Below, piece after piece: positions 1 through 10,832 of a stretch of DNA of 64,000 nt. This stretch comes from Boswellia sacra (lineage: Eukaryota; Streptophyta; Magnoliopsida; Sapindales; Burseraceae). The translations under genes were made by a program, and so were the position numbers. Where the stretch lies: the NCBI GenBank assembly GCA_013180625.2, contig SNVD02012234.1, positions 558,001 through 622,000 of the forward strand. Reading direction: 5' to 3'. The notes under the pieces are model-generated. The model saw nothing but the letters and a program-made list of their open reading frames with translations. It searched no databases and was not told the DNA's origin. Numbering within the stretch: position 1 is the stretch's first letter; each line of letters begins with the position of its first letter.

Positions 1-87
1 AGGTAGTTTTCTAAGTTTATGTTTGTTCTGAATTCCATATTGATTTTAATAAGTTTGGAATCATCAGTCTGCTTGGGGATATTGCAG

Positions 88-1103
88 AGTTTACGTAAGC
101 ATCTCTTGGAAGAACTTGAGCAGACATTTCCTGATGATGTTGAAGCATACAGGGAGATACGTGCAAGTTATGCTGCTGTAAGTTATATTAAACTCACCCA
201 CCTGCGCCATGTGGAATGGATATCACAACTGATTGCACCATCGATTTATTCTCCATTCTACGTGTCTAGTCTTGTCTGTGTCAATTAGCTGACAAGTGAC
301 ATTTTTCTACTTCTATCATTTGCTTTTTCTGCGAAACTCTCCAGTTGATATGAGATATGCAGCACAATTCTTTTTTAGAGATAAGGTGGAATTCCATCAT
401 CACATCAATGATGGGCAACATACATAAGGAAGTTAGGTTCATTTCCAGCTTTGTTTTCTTTTAGAATAAAGCTACCCAATTCATGGAAACCGCTAAACAG
501 AAAGTCTTTTTATTTTTTTAATAAAGAGTGAATGCCTGAAAGCTGTTTAGCTATGAAGCCTTAAAAATGTATTCCATGGTTTTGTTAGATATACAGAACT
601 TCACTTTCACACTTTTTGACTGGTTGATGACTATTGCTAACTTATTGCTTTCATCCGGTCAATGCACATACTCGTGATTGGGTGCTGTAATTGTAAATTG
701 GGAGTGTATTAACTTGTCTGCTTATCCTAATACTGGGGAAGGTTCAGTTTATATACATGTGCTGCAGCTTGGATTGGTATTATAACCCAACTATTGAAAC
801 CAATAGTTTAGATGTTCTTCAGTTTCTTAGGGAAAAAAGTTGTGATGTTTTGTAATTCTAGTGTCAGGTTGGAATATAGAAACTATTTCAGTTTGGTGAA
901 TGAGTTAAAATTTTTAACAATAAATGCTGAGGCTACTTGGAAGCTTAGTAACATATTATGTTCTTCGTCTGACTCTGTTAGTTTTTGTTACTCTGATTAT
1001 CATTAATTAATGCTCTTTACTTATATTTTAGGAATCAAAAAAGCTTGCTCAGTCACAAAGTATGTTGCCAAATGGAGATGTGAAGGTTAAAACGGAGCTT
1101 TAA
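88..1103 (+). CDS. 3'-terminal two exons of an unrecognised gene
   Basis: Two exons in the same phase are visible. Exon A (88-177) follows a TTGCAG acceptor and ends at a GTAAGT donor. It encodes 30 residues of helical, acidic sequence beginning SLRKHLLEEL and including TFPDDVEAYREI. Exon B (1032-1103) follows a TTTTAG acceptor and encodes ESKKLAQSQS...KVKTEL, then TAA. The 854 bp intron is AT-rich. Only the C-terminal 53 residues are in the window, so the rest of the gene lies upstream. Phase agreement, good splice sites and a lysine/glutamate-rich tail ending in a stop support a real gene end. I do not recognise the family and assign no function. The 3' UTR probably runs to about 1260-1400. 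Confidence 0.6.
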
Positions 1104-4100
1104 ATGTTGGTTTCTTTAGATGGTCCTGGACTGTTGCTATGCTTCCTTATGTAATGTTCTTAGTTGTCTGTACTTGATTGCATGATTCAATATGGCAACT
1201 TTTATTGCTTAAATTCAGAATGTGAGAACTCGTAATGTACTGTTTATAGTATAAACGAAAAAAATTCTTTAGAATAGACCATTTACCATGTATACTTGTT
1301 TTCATTGTATTAGACTGTCATATATTTTATTAAGTTATCAGAACAAAGTTTAATCTCTTAATAGGGGATGACTCAATGCTTAAGTGTTGGTGATTGAGAG
1401 GAAAACTTCATGAGGTAAAAAATTATTTACAATTATATTTTGTGAGCAGAAATTTTTTTGCTTATTATACTGTGTTTAGATGTGGAGTGGTTATTTATTT
1501 TTATTTGAGGAAGGCTTCTGGAGAATTTAGTTAAGCGACCATGATCAATCCTTTCTCTTTTTTCTTTTTCCTTTTCCCATTTTTAGTGTTCCAAGGTTTA
1601 GTACAAAATTGTTCCTAGAGGTTTGTTGAGAAGATTAATTTGAAATTTTATATATGAATACTTTTAATCAAACTGGGAATTTGAGATATTTCTATTACGT
1701 TATGTGATTGGAATCCTTTGTTCTCTTGAGGCCATAATTTTCTACAGAGTGAGTCTATCTGGCCCCAGTGTTTTCCTCAGGAAATTTCACATTAATATTC
1801 TTGTTTAAATTATAATCTAGAATGTCATTGAAATTGCTTAAATAACCTTCATTTATATTCAAAGTTCCTGTTACACTCACAACCTTCTTAAAACCAAACA
1901 TCTTGGTTTCTTTTTTCTTCCCATCTCATCTTCGAAAAGCGTAGGTTTTGCAACACTTGACTTGTAATAGTGATTGTAACAAGAGAGATTAGGAGCACAA
2001 GATTTAAAAAAAAAGTTTTTATTTAATCAACTCTCTAGAACATAAAAAGTAGCAGGTGAAGAAAATTTGGAATTAAAAGTTTTTAATCAACCAACACGTC
2101 TTCTAAAAAGAATTTTAGTGTAAGACTTGATATTTACAAGCGCTTGAAATTTGTAGATAAGCAGATCTGAGGGAAATTTAAAAATGATTAAAGGTTATTT
2201 AAGTACTTTATGATGTAATCAAGTTTTGACTTAAAATTAATTAAAAAAAAATTGGGGCTGAATGAGTGAATAGGACAACTGTTTATTTCTGGGTTGGATC
2301 ACATTATCCATGGCAATAGGCCCAACAAGTGTGTTACCACTTTAAACACAAAACCACAAGCGAAAAGGAGCTTTGCACTCCAACCATTTCACCAATATTC
2401 AATACTACTTACCTCAGTTAGCATGTCATTAACTGACTCGAGAACCCTGTCTGTAAGTGTGGACTTTAAAAAAAAAAAAGTTAAAATATTAAGACATGTC
2501 AAGTACAACAAAAAAATCACGTTATTCATATATGAATTGTGTCTTTTAAAAATCAACGATAATGTTAGCGATTTAGATCAATAAAAGAGAAAATTATGCG
2601 TACATATATGAGATGAATTTGTTGGCTAAATGGATGAGTAATATGTATTCGGTTTTAGCTAAGATATTCTCAAAGATAAAATAACTTGATAACATAGAAA
2701 TCATAATCAAACGTTATTAACAAGTAAAGGTGTTAAGCTAATGTGAAAGTCTTTGTGGAAACTAATAATTCTCTTCAGGGTTTATAATTCCTAGCTGGTG
2801 GAAGGAAAGGGAAGGTGATGAAAAAGGACTGACATGCATGGAAGATGATGAGTTTTCAAGTCAAAAATATAGGGATCGATGCAAAAGAAAGATTTTTTTT
2901 TTTTTGATTTTTGACCAAAGAATATTATTTGAGTAAGTAAAAAGGGTTTGAACGTTGAACCTTTGAACAATTCTTTGAAAATCCTAGAAAAATTGTAACC
3001 AAAATGAAAGTTAGTTGATGATAATTGAGCACATTTACTGCTACTTTGAATAAATCTTATGTCTTTCATAGGAAAACAAATTCCAGTTCTTCTTCTTCAT
3101 GCATCACGATTTTCCAGTAAACTACTTCTAGTTGACTCTCTTTTTCTTTCTCTTTCAAAATTTTCTCCTTGTGTTGTGTACATCATTTCCATGCAATACC
3201 CACTTCCATTTGTTCTTTGCTTACACCATTTCCAAGTAATACCCATGTTTTCCCTTTCATGAAAAGATGGGCATAATTAGAAAAATTTTCTATTCAACGT
3301 GAAAGATGGGAGTTTGGACTTCAAAGTTGGCTTTGTATATATGCGTATAACCTGGTTGTGGAATAATCATTTGGTCTCAAATTATGATATGTTTCTTCCG
3401 TAACATTTTAGAGTTGCAAGTTTCATTGCGTTAGTTGACATGTATTCTGACTAAAATTTTTTACTTAATTTTGAAAAAAATATAAAGAGGAATAAAATTT
3501 ATGAGTTGTTTTGAAATTTAGTCCACCTTATTTATTTTGTTATACGGTAGCTAAAATATCAAATTATGAAGTAGTTGTTGCTCAGTACTTCAGATATTAT
3601 CAAATGTTATTAGAAAATCAATAAGCATCAAACAAGTTGTCAAATAAGAGCTGTAAAATTGTTGAGCAACTTACTTAGGTTATCATATAAAAAAGTTAAA
3701 GAATCCGAGATTGATGAGAAGTTAAACAAGTTTTATTGTGATTTAAAAGATAAATGAAGTTGACTGGGTTGTTTCCAATTTTACTGAATAGTATTTGGTC
3801 ACCTAACCACTGGTACAACTACTACTACTGGTACTGGCAGTAGTAAAATAATTTCAGAATTGGAGCCTGGAGGGAGTGTCGAGTGTCGGTGATTCAGTGA
3901 GGCGCGTTGGACCAAAAAGTGAATGATGTCAAAATCTAATTGGGAAGATTCATAGATTTCGTCAACTCGTCATACGGCTGAGCTGGCCTCTTTATTCATC
4001 CATTCTTTCCTCTTTCTGCTGGCCAGCTGCACTTGTTTACTTCTCCTTTGTTTCTTTCTCTAATTTTATAAAATATTAATTTCATCTTTCTATACCAATT

Positions 4101-5217
4101 TCCTTTTTTTTTAATTTTTATGTCTTCGATGATATTAATTATTTATTGCATAAATGATAAAAAGACTTTTATAATTATGAATATTACTGAACATGATGTA
4201 TTAAATATGTAGCATATTAATAATATAAATAACAAACAAGAAAGAAAGATGGTTAAAATGATGAATGGTAGATTCAATTTTTGTATTCTATTTATTCTTA
4301 TATATGATTTGATAAATATTTATTCTGCTCTCACTCTCAATTATCATTATCACTTATACAATGGAGACACTTCTTCAAGTCAAGAAAAAAAAAAAGACGA
4401 ATAAAGCTTCGTTTAATATTTCAATCAATTATCATTTTTGTATTTTTTTTATTTCTCAAAATTTTCTCAACCAAACAGTTCAATTCCATCTAAAAAGTTA
4501 TAGAATGTCCAGCTTTGGAGTCATTCAAAGTCAATTTTATTTTATTTTTTTATTTATCTGGACTTGTACAACGATAGAGTTTCGAGATACTCAAGAACCT
4601 GAAATTCAATCGGGTCAAATCAAAACCGAGTGGTGTGAGGAAGATTTTTGTTTTTTTGCATAATTTTTAGTGTAATTTTAAATCGAATTCTGGCCTTTAT
4701 TGATAATCGAATCTCTGTCTGCCACTTGGTATCGTCAACAGTCCGTACAGTATGACGTACAACGTGGGATCATGGAGATGCGGAAACGACAGCCAGTTGG
4801 CGATGCTGTGTGCACTTTGACTTTTATATCTACCTTCTACTTCTACGCGTGGAAGAAAACGCTCCGTGCTTAAAGTAATCCAAGTGGAGCGTTAATTTTA
4901 CGTGATATATAAACGAGTGTGATTATCATTCTCTGTTCTTTTACACTCTAGCTTTTATTTGTTTTGTAGTGATATTGTACTTTAGGGTACAAGCAGCTAA
5001 CAGTGGCGGTGCTGGTAGCTGGTATTGTTACGTTTATTTTACTCTCTCATCTTTTCGATCATCTAGTTTTGTTATTTATTTATTTTATTAATTTATTTAC
5101 TTTATAAGATTATTGGATTGTATTGGTAATTGGAGTTTACGGGACCTGTCTTCGCACAAATTAGAGATTGGCTTATCTTAAAAAAAGCTTTCGTTGAGAA
5201 ATGGGAATAGTCTGTTC
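1104..5217. other. AT-rich intergenic region
   Basis: After the probable 3' UTR of the first gene I see no exon chain, no long reading frame with family resemblance, and no RNA gene. The DNA has poly-A/T runs and short ORFs typical of random AT-rich sequence. The only local structure is a short promoter-like stretch near 4740-4950, listed separately. Confidence 0.6.
4906..4913 (+). promoter_or_regulatory. orphan TATA-box-like site
   Basis: A TATATAAA-type sequence follows a locally GC-richer 160 bp block (4740-4900) and precedes a pyrimidine-rich stretch (4930-4960). This resembles a plant core promoter, but no coding exon follows within 1.5 kb. It could start a noncoding RNA or a distant upstream exon of the IQM gene, or be chance. 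The call rests on composition only. Confidence 0.2.
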
Positions 5218-5531
5218 TTTTATAAACTCCACATCAATTCACTATATAAAAGGTGTAAAAAAAATCCAAAATTTGTATTAAAGTATTAGACTTTATTAGA
5301 TCATAATGATCAATCCCTGAAATGAGTTGTAGGTCAAACCGAATTGAAATTTTAATAAAACATAAATGATTAAATTTTATAAACTCCACATCAATTCACT
5401 ATATAAAAGGTGTAAAAAAAATCCAAAATTTGTATTAAAGTATTAGACTTTATTAGATCATAATGATCAATCCCTGAAATGAGTTGTAGGTCAAACCGAA
5501 TTGAAATTTTAATAAAACATAAATGATTAAA
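5218..5531. repeat. perfect 157 bp tandem duplication (two copies)
   Basis: Positions 5218-5374 and 5375-5531 read identically by eye, head to tail, each beginning TTTTATAAACTCC and ending GATTAAA. No unit of this length recurs nearby, so it is a two-copy segmental tandem duplication and not a satellite array. It lies about 1 kb upstream of the IQM transcript start. Confidence 0.96.
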
Positions 5532-5909
5532 CTAATATTTTTATACTAAAATTATATTTATCCATTTGGGTGAAAGAGACTCTATGGTTTATTTATCTAA
5601 GTCAACGAAGTCTTCGTTAAAAATTCTAAACGTCCCACTCAGGATGACCAATCTTAATCAAAATATATGATAAAATACATTATTAGTCCAACTAAATATT
5701 CTTATTTTCAATTAATTACACAAATGGACTTAATCAACTTCCATATTTCAAAAAACTTACATAATTAATTACTTTAACTTAACCTAATCAAACGTACTTC
5801 AAAATTAGACAAACTTTTGTTTCTAGTTGTACGGATTCAGTCTTTTTGCCAATGATGTTCCATTTGAGAAAGTTTTTTTTAGGAGAAATTTTATATCAAG
5901 AACGTCTGG
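5532..5909. other. intergenic, nothing recognised
   Basis: AT-rich sequence between the tandem duplication and a MITE-like element. I see no exon, RNA gene or repeat structure. Confidence 0.5.
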
Positions 5910-6394
5910 CTAGGGTGTCAAAATAACATTTCACCCCTAAAATTTCACAAAGACAGCACTTTCTCCCCTCTTTCACTGCCATGCAATGATAAAATTTTTT
6001 AGTTTGCCTTCAAACTTCGTAGTACTAGAAATTGAAGTAAATGATAGAAAAATGATAGAAGCAGTAATAGGCTGTTAGCAATTCTTTCTTATGAACTTTA
6101 ATTTCACATATTATATGATAATGTATCTATAAACTAACAGTTGAATTTGAATTTAATAATTTATTTGTTTTTGTTTTATAATTAAAAAAATTATGGACAC
6201 ATATCAACATAGCAAGTTGAGAGTGATAAAGAGAGGGAAAATTATTATTTATATGGTAGACTAAATAAGTGAATGTTGCTAGCATTTCTTGGAAAGAGAA
6301 CTATAAAGAATTTTTATATACGGTGTCCCTAAATTTTAGAGGGGAAAATTGTCATTTAATGAAACGTTAAGGGAGGAAAGGAGATTTACCCTAG
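5910..6394. mobile_element. candidate MITE upstream of IQM
   Basis: The left edge begins CTAGGGT and the right edge ends ACCCTAG. The subterminal blocks CCCCTAAAATTTCA (about 5935) and CTAAATTTTAGAGGGG (about 6328) are also roughly inverted copies. The AT-rich interior has no coding potential. Length near 485 bp and inverted ends fit a miniature inverted-repeat element. I could not define a target-site duplication, so the edges are approximate. Confidence 0.35.
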
Positions 6395-6559
6395 TAATTA
6401 CACATTAAAAAAACATGAAAAGTGAAAGTATCTAAAAAAGAAAATCGAGAATTGTTAAAAGAAAGCAAATAGTTAATCACACGTGGCTGAGGTGGGAGAC
6501 TAGCTTAGCTGTTGTTTCTGGGTATGTGTTTTCATGGCTTGAAGAGCTCTCGATCTTGT

Positions 6560-6569
6560 CTATATATAA
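6560..6569 (+). promoter_or_regulatory. probable TATA box of the IQM gene
   Basis: CTATATATAAT lies about 30 bp ahead of the likely transcript start near 6590-6600 and upstream of a leader containing a (GA)n tract (about 6641-6655). The leader ends at a good donor at 6884. A TATA box followed by a purine/pyrimidine-rich leader is typical of plant class II promoters. Confidence 0.4.
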
Positions 6570-6594
6570 TGTTGCAAGAATAGCATCTAGCCAA

Positions 6595-7405
6595 CCGTGT
6601 AGCAAGCTTTTGAGAGAACACAAAAACTGTTTCAGAATCAGAGAGAGAGAGAGAGGGAACACTGTAAAAGGTTCTTATAATAATAAAGCTAATTATAAGT
6701 GTCAGCCTCAGAATACCACCCAAATTCAACGCTCTCTCTCACATTTGTCACCGAAATTTCTATCTTCTCTTTTTGGGGTTTCTCTTCTCCTTTTTATTGT
6801 TTTTTCATGCTTCATTCTTCCCTTTGAACCCTTTTCCTTCCTTTGTTGGGTTCTGGTTCTGGTTTCATTGCTCTCAGGTCAAGGTAATTAAAATAAATAA
6901 ATGACCATGACTTCACATGCCCCGCATTTTTTCCTTCTTTCGGTTTGTTAAGTAAATGAATCCTGATTGATATTGGATGGCAATGTTTTGTTTATTTATT
7001 TATTTTTGGCATGAAATGGGGCTTTTTGGTTATTCCAGTTCTTTTTTTAATCTTAGTTTGTTTTGTTCTTGTGGTTTTTTGGTTCAACATTGAATATATG
7101 TGAATTCAAGTTAGGTTGTTGAATCTTTTCGAAGAGGTTCTGTGGAAAAAGTGCAAGAGATAGAAGAGAAAGTTGCACTCAAAAGTCATTCCTTTACAAG
7201 CACTTTTCATTCATTTGAGAATCTTGAAATCAATCCCTGACTGCCAATCTTCATATATTTTTATTCATGATAAATGCTATATATGCAATTCTTGATACTT
7301 AGATTTTGTGGTCTTTTTTTTCAGGTATTCAGAGCTCAGTCTGACATATCTTGTTGATTGAGATCTTGGCACTTTCTGAATAACAAGTATCCCTTTTCTG
7401 AGCGA
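6595..7405 (+). other. 5' UTR exon, leader intron and second UTR part of the IQM gene
   Basis: A noncoding first exon (about 6595-6883) ends at AAG/GTAATT. The leader intron (6884-7324) ends in a T-tract and TTTTCAG. Exon 2 starts at 7325, and the first ATG in it that opens the IQM frame is 7406. Exon 1 has only short frames without family similarity. Leader introns are common in this family and in plants generally, but the exact transcript start is inferred. Confidence 0.55.
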
Positions 7406-10208
7406 ATGGGCATATCACCTTTCTACCCAATTGATAATCTTGAGGAACTGGAAAGGCGATTTGGAGCTGCTCTTGTAAGATCTCTCAGTTTCCAAGGTGT
7501 ATCAGTTAGTGTTGAAGATAGAGACGTGAAGACTATATTTCGTTCTCTCAGTTTCAATGGCCGTGATACAAAACCAACCGTAAGAAAATCAAATGGTTCT
7601 GGGAAAATGGGCATTGAAAGATCACTTAGCTTGGAAGACAGAAAATTGGAGAGCAAGCTCTCATTTAAAACTCCAACAGCAGAATTGGATAATCCAGCTT
7701 TCGGTAGAGCATTGAGTATCAAGGAGAAAGATGCTGGCAACCAATCTCCATGCTCAAGTGGCTGCCACAAGCGTCAACCAACGCATTATGAAATGGCAGA
7801 GATGGGGGATGAATACGAAGCTGCATTGAAGTTGCAGAAAGTGTACAAAAGTTTCAGAACCAGGAGAAGGCTTGCAGATTGTGCAGTTCTTGCTGAGCAG
7901 AGATGGTAATGTAACAATATCATATCTATGTGCAATATCATTCATCCTAATATTTCTTTATGCATACTAGTGTAATCCTTGTAATGCATTCTATAGGTGG
8001 AAGGTGTTAGATTTTGCTGAACTCAAGAGGAGCTCAATATCATTTTTTGACATCGAGAAGCAAGAGACTGCTCTGTCGCGTTGGTCACGAGCAAGAACCA
8101 GAGCTGCCAAGGTATGTTTGTAAACCTTGTGATGCTTATAAGTTACATCTGTACCATCTTTGCCAAAATTCTGATTACAGAAGTGTTGATTTCTTTGTTC
8201 TGCAGGTAGGGAAAGGTTTGTCCAAGGATGAAAAGGCTCGTAAACTTGCTTTACAGCATTGGCTTGAAGCAGTGAGTCCGTTCTTCTGGGAAATCCCTTA
8301 AAATGAAACTACTTGTTTTCTATAACCCTTTAATTGATCATCTTTCTTTATGTTGGCAGATTGATCCTCGCCATCGCTATGGACATAATCTTCAATTTTA
8401 TTACGTTACATGGCTGCATTGTGAGAGTAAGCAGCCTTTCTTCTACTGGTGAGTGTACTTGGAACAACAACAAAATGGATGATAAAATCTTATATTATTG
8501 ACAACTAAGAGTTAATAGGATTGTGAAACTGAAAAAACAACTTTGAATGCGCAGGCTTGACATAGGAGAAGGAAGAGAAGTCAATCATGAGAGGTGTCCA
8601 CGGTCAAAGCTTCAACAGCAATGCATCAAGTATCTTGGCCCGGTTAGTCTTATCTCCATGCCGGAATTTCTCCTACATTTTACCTAATCTGTGTCTGGTT
8701 TAAAGCAAAATCCAATTACGAGCCACCGTTAATTTTTTGTTGTTGGACAACTTTTAGAAATACATATCAGCCGGAAATCGACACGTATTTGCTGATAATT
8801 TTCCTCTCGAACTTTTGCAGACAGAAAGGACTAACTACGAAGTAGTGGTTGTGGATGGGAAGTTAGTTTACAAGAAGAGCGGGACCATTCTTGACACTTC
8901 TGGAGGACCCAAAGATACTAAATGGATCTTTGTGCTTAGCGCATCCCAGACCTTGTATGTTGGTCAGAAATGCAAGGGCACATTTCAACATTCAAGCTTT
9001 TTAGCAGGTGGAGCCACATTGTCTGCCGGAAGATTAATTGTAAAAGAAGGTGTTCTGAAGGTAGAAAAGAAAGGAAACCATTGTTTTTGGATATTATATT
9101 CTTTTACTTTCAGCTGGGTTTGCATATATTAATATGACTACTTCAACTTGACAGGCAGTTTGGCCTCACAGTGGACACTATCTTCCAACAGAAGAAAATT
9201 TCCAGGCATTCATGTACTTCCTCAGGGAGCATAATGTGGATCTTACTAATGTGCAGGTGAGAGCACTGATGATGTTAACATCTGATATTACCCTGAAGCA
9301 CGAAAATGTTGGCATGTCTCCCAGGATCAGGATCAGGATCACTCCATTTGCATATCCTGCAAGATAAATTCATTTGTTTACATAGCCACACATCTCTTGC
9401 TTCATCTATTGTCATCCATTTCAAATGTCCTCAGGGGAATATTAAACAAGGACAAGCTAATGTTTTGATATTTCCTGTTCAGAGAGCCCCAGATGAGGAG
9501 GAAGAAGAAGCATCTACCATAAAATGTAACAGCCTCCATTACGATCCACCAGAAGCAGAAGCCTTTGAAGAAGCTGAAGGAACCGATGCTAAAAACTCAG
9601 CTCAGGAGGACATTGACTCGAGAGAACAACAATCCAATGATGCAGAAAAATCACCTAAACAAGAATCAAGACTCTCTCAATTTGGTTCAGAAGTAACAAG
9701 GCTTGAGGTTCCCTCAAGAGGTGATGATGTTTTTGACATTTACAAGGCAGAATCGCATCCTCCAAGTGGCCATTCAAGTCCACAATCTCCAGACGATGGT
9801 TATGAAACAGCTGAGGAATTTTTCTCAGAAGAGGATTTCATGTTTCCTAAAAAGAACTTGTTTGATGAGGACGATGCAGAAGAAAATGAAAAACATATCC
9901 CAAAAGAGAAGATCATGCTAAGGATAGATTCACATAAAGGAATGAATTCTTATCAGTTGGCTCAGCATCTATCCTTCAGATGGAGTACTGGAGCTGGGCC
10001 ACGGATTGGTTGCATGAGGGATTACCCTTCAGAGCTCCAATTCCGGGTTCTCGAGCAAGTAAATTTGTCTCCGAGAGCAAGTAATGCATCTGCAATCAGA
10101 TCCCCTTTTATCCCCCCTACACCAACTTTTTTACGTAGAGAAACACGCACAGGCAAAAGTCCCCTTGCTACAGAGCAAGGAGAATTGTGCCAGACAACAA
10201 CACAATAG
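7406..10208 (+). CDS. IQM: IQ-motif-containing IQM family protein (calmodulin-binding type), complete
   Basis: Coding exons are 7406-7905, 7997-8111, 8206-8271, 8360-8448, 8555-8642, 8821-9060, 9155-9256 and 9483-10208. All joins are GT-AG and in phase, giving 641 aa. The first in-frame ATG (MGISPFYP) was taken as start. Near residues 139-157 lies a degenerate IQ motif ([14 protein letters not shown], with LQ in place of IQ). The conserved IQM core follows: [70 protein letters not shown]. The C terminus has a long acidic stretch, then the family signature [12 protein letters not shown] near residue 566. IQM proteins are plant-specific and act in Ca2+/calmodulin-linked stress and hormone signalling. 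The N terminus has four spaced R-x-L-S motifs (R25, R46, R72, R101), possible phosphorylation sites. No stops or frameshifts were seen. Which IQM paralogue this is cannot be fixed here. Confidence 0.93.
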
Positions 10209-10832
10209 ACTAAATCAAGATCAAAGTATAGCTATTGATTGGTTTACCATTCCCTTCCGGGGTAGACAAGATCACACAGGAGTTAACTTTGCGTTCATTC
10301 TATACAATTCTTTCATACATTTGTTTTGTAGATCCATGCCGAAAATTGGAACGAGAACTACAAAGACTATACGGGCTCTATTGCCCTTTGGAAAGAAAAA
10401 AGAAAAAGAAACATAGAGTCCCCTATCAATTCTTCAGTTCTTTGTAATCCTTTGTGAAAGGAACGCAAATAATATAAATTTCATGCCAGTTAGAAAATGC
10501 TGTCTTTAATCCATTCTCTTGTTAATTTTCAACTGTCAAGTATGGTGTTGGTGTTACACTATAAATCATCAAGTTTGTGGTCCTATCAACCAGCAGATAA
10601 GTAACAGTCACTGGATACAGAATGTTCGCAGTTCGTATTACTCCATTAGTTTAAAGAATCAAAAATAAAGTATTGTTTCTTTGCTTGAAATACAACATTA
10701 TACATACAACAACATTTAGTCACATGGCAAAATTGTGCAGCAATTTACCTAACAAACTACAATTTCTCCCCTCTTTGTGGGAAAAAAATAAAAAATAAAA
10801 AAGGCTCAATCAAAAATTAAAGGACACTTAAA
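10209..10832. other. shared 3' UTR space of the convergent IQM and HST genes
   Basis: The two genes face each other, with 624 bp between their stop codons. The plus strand has AT-rich polyadenylation-like sequence near 10465-10480 (AATATAAATT). The minus strand has AT-rich sequence near 10780-10800. Both 3' UTRs must end in this gap and may overlap. I see no independent gene here. Confidence 0.6.

Noticed and set aside
7423..7770. 115-codon minus frame opposite the IQM exon
   Set aside because: Antisense shadow of a clear coding exon with conserved protein motifs on plus.
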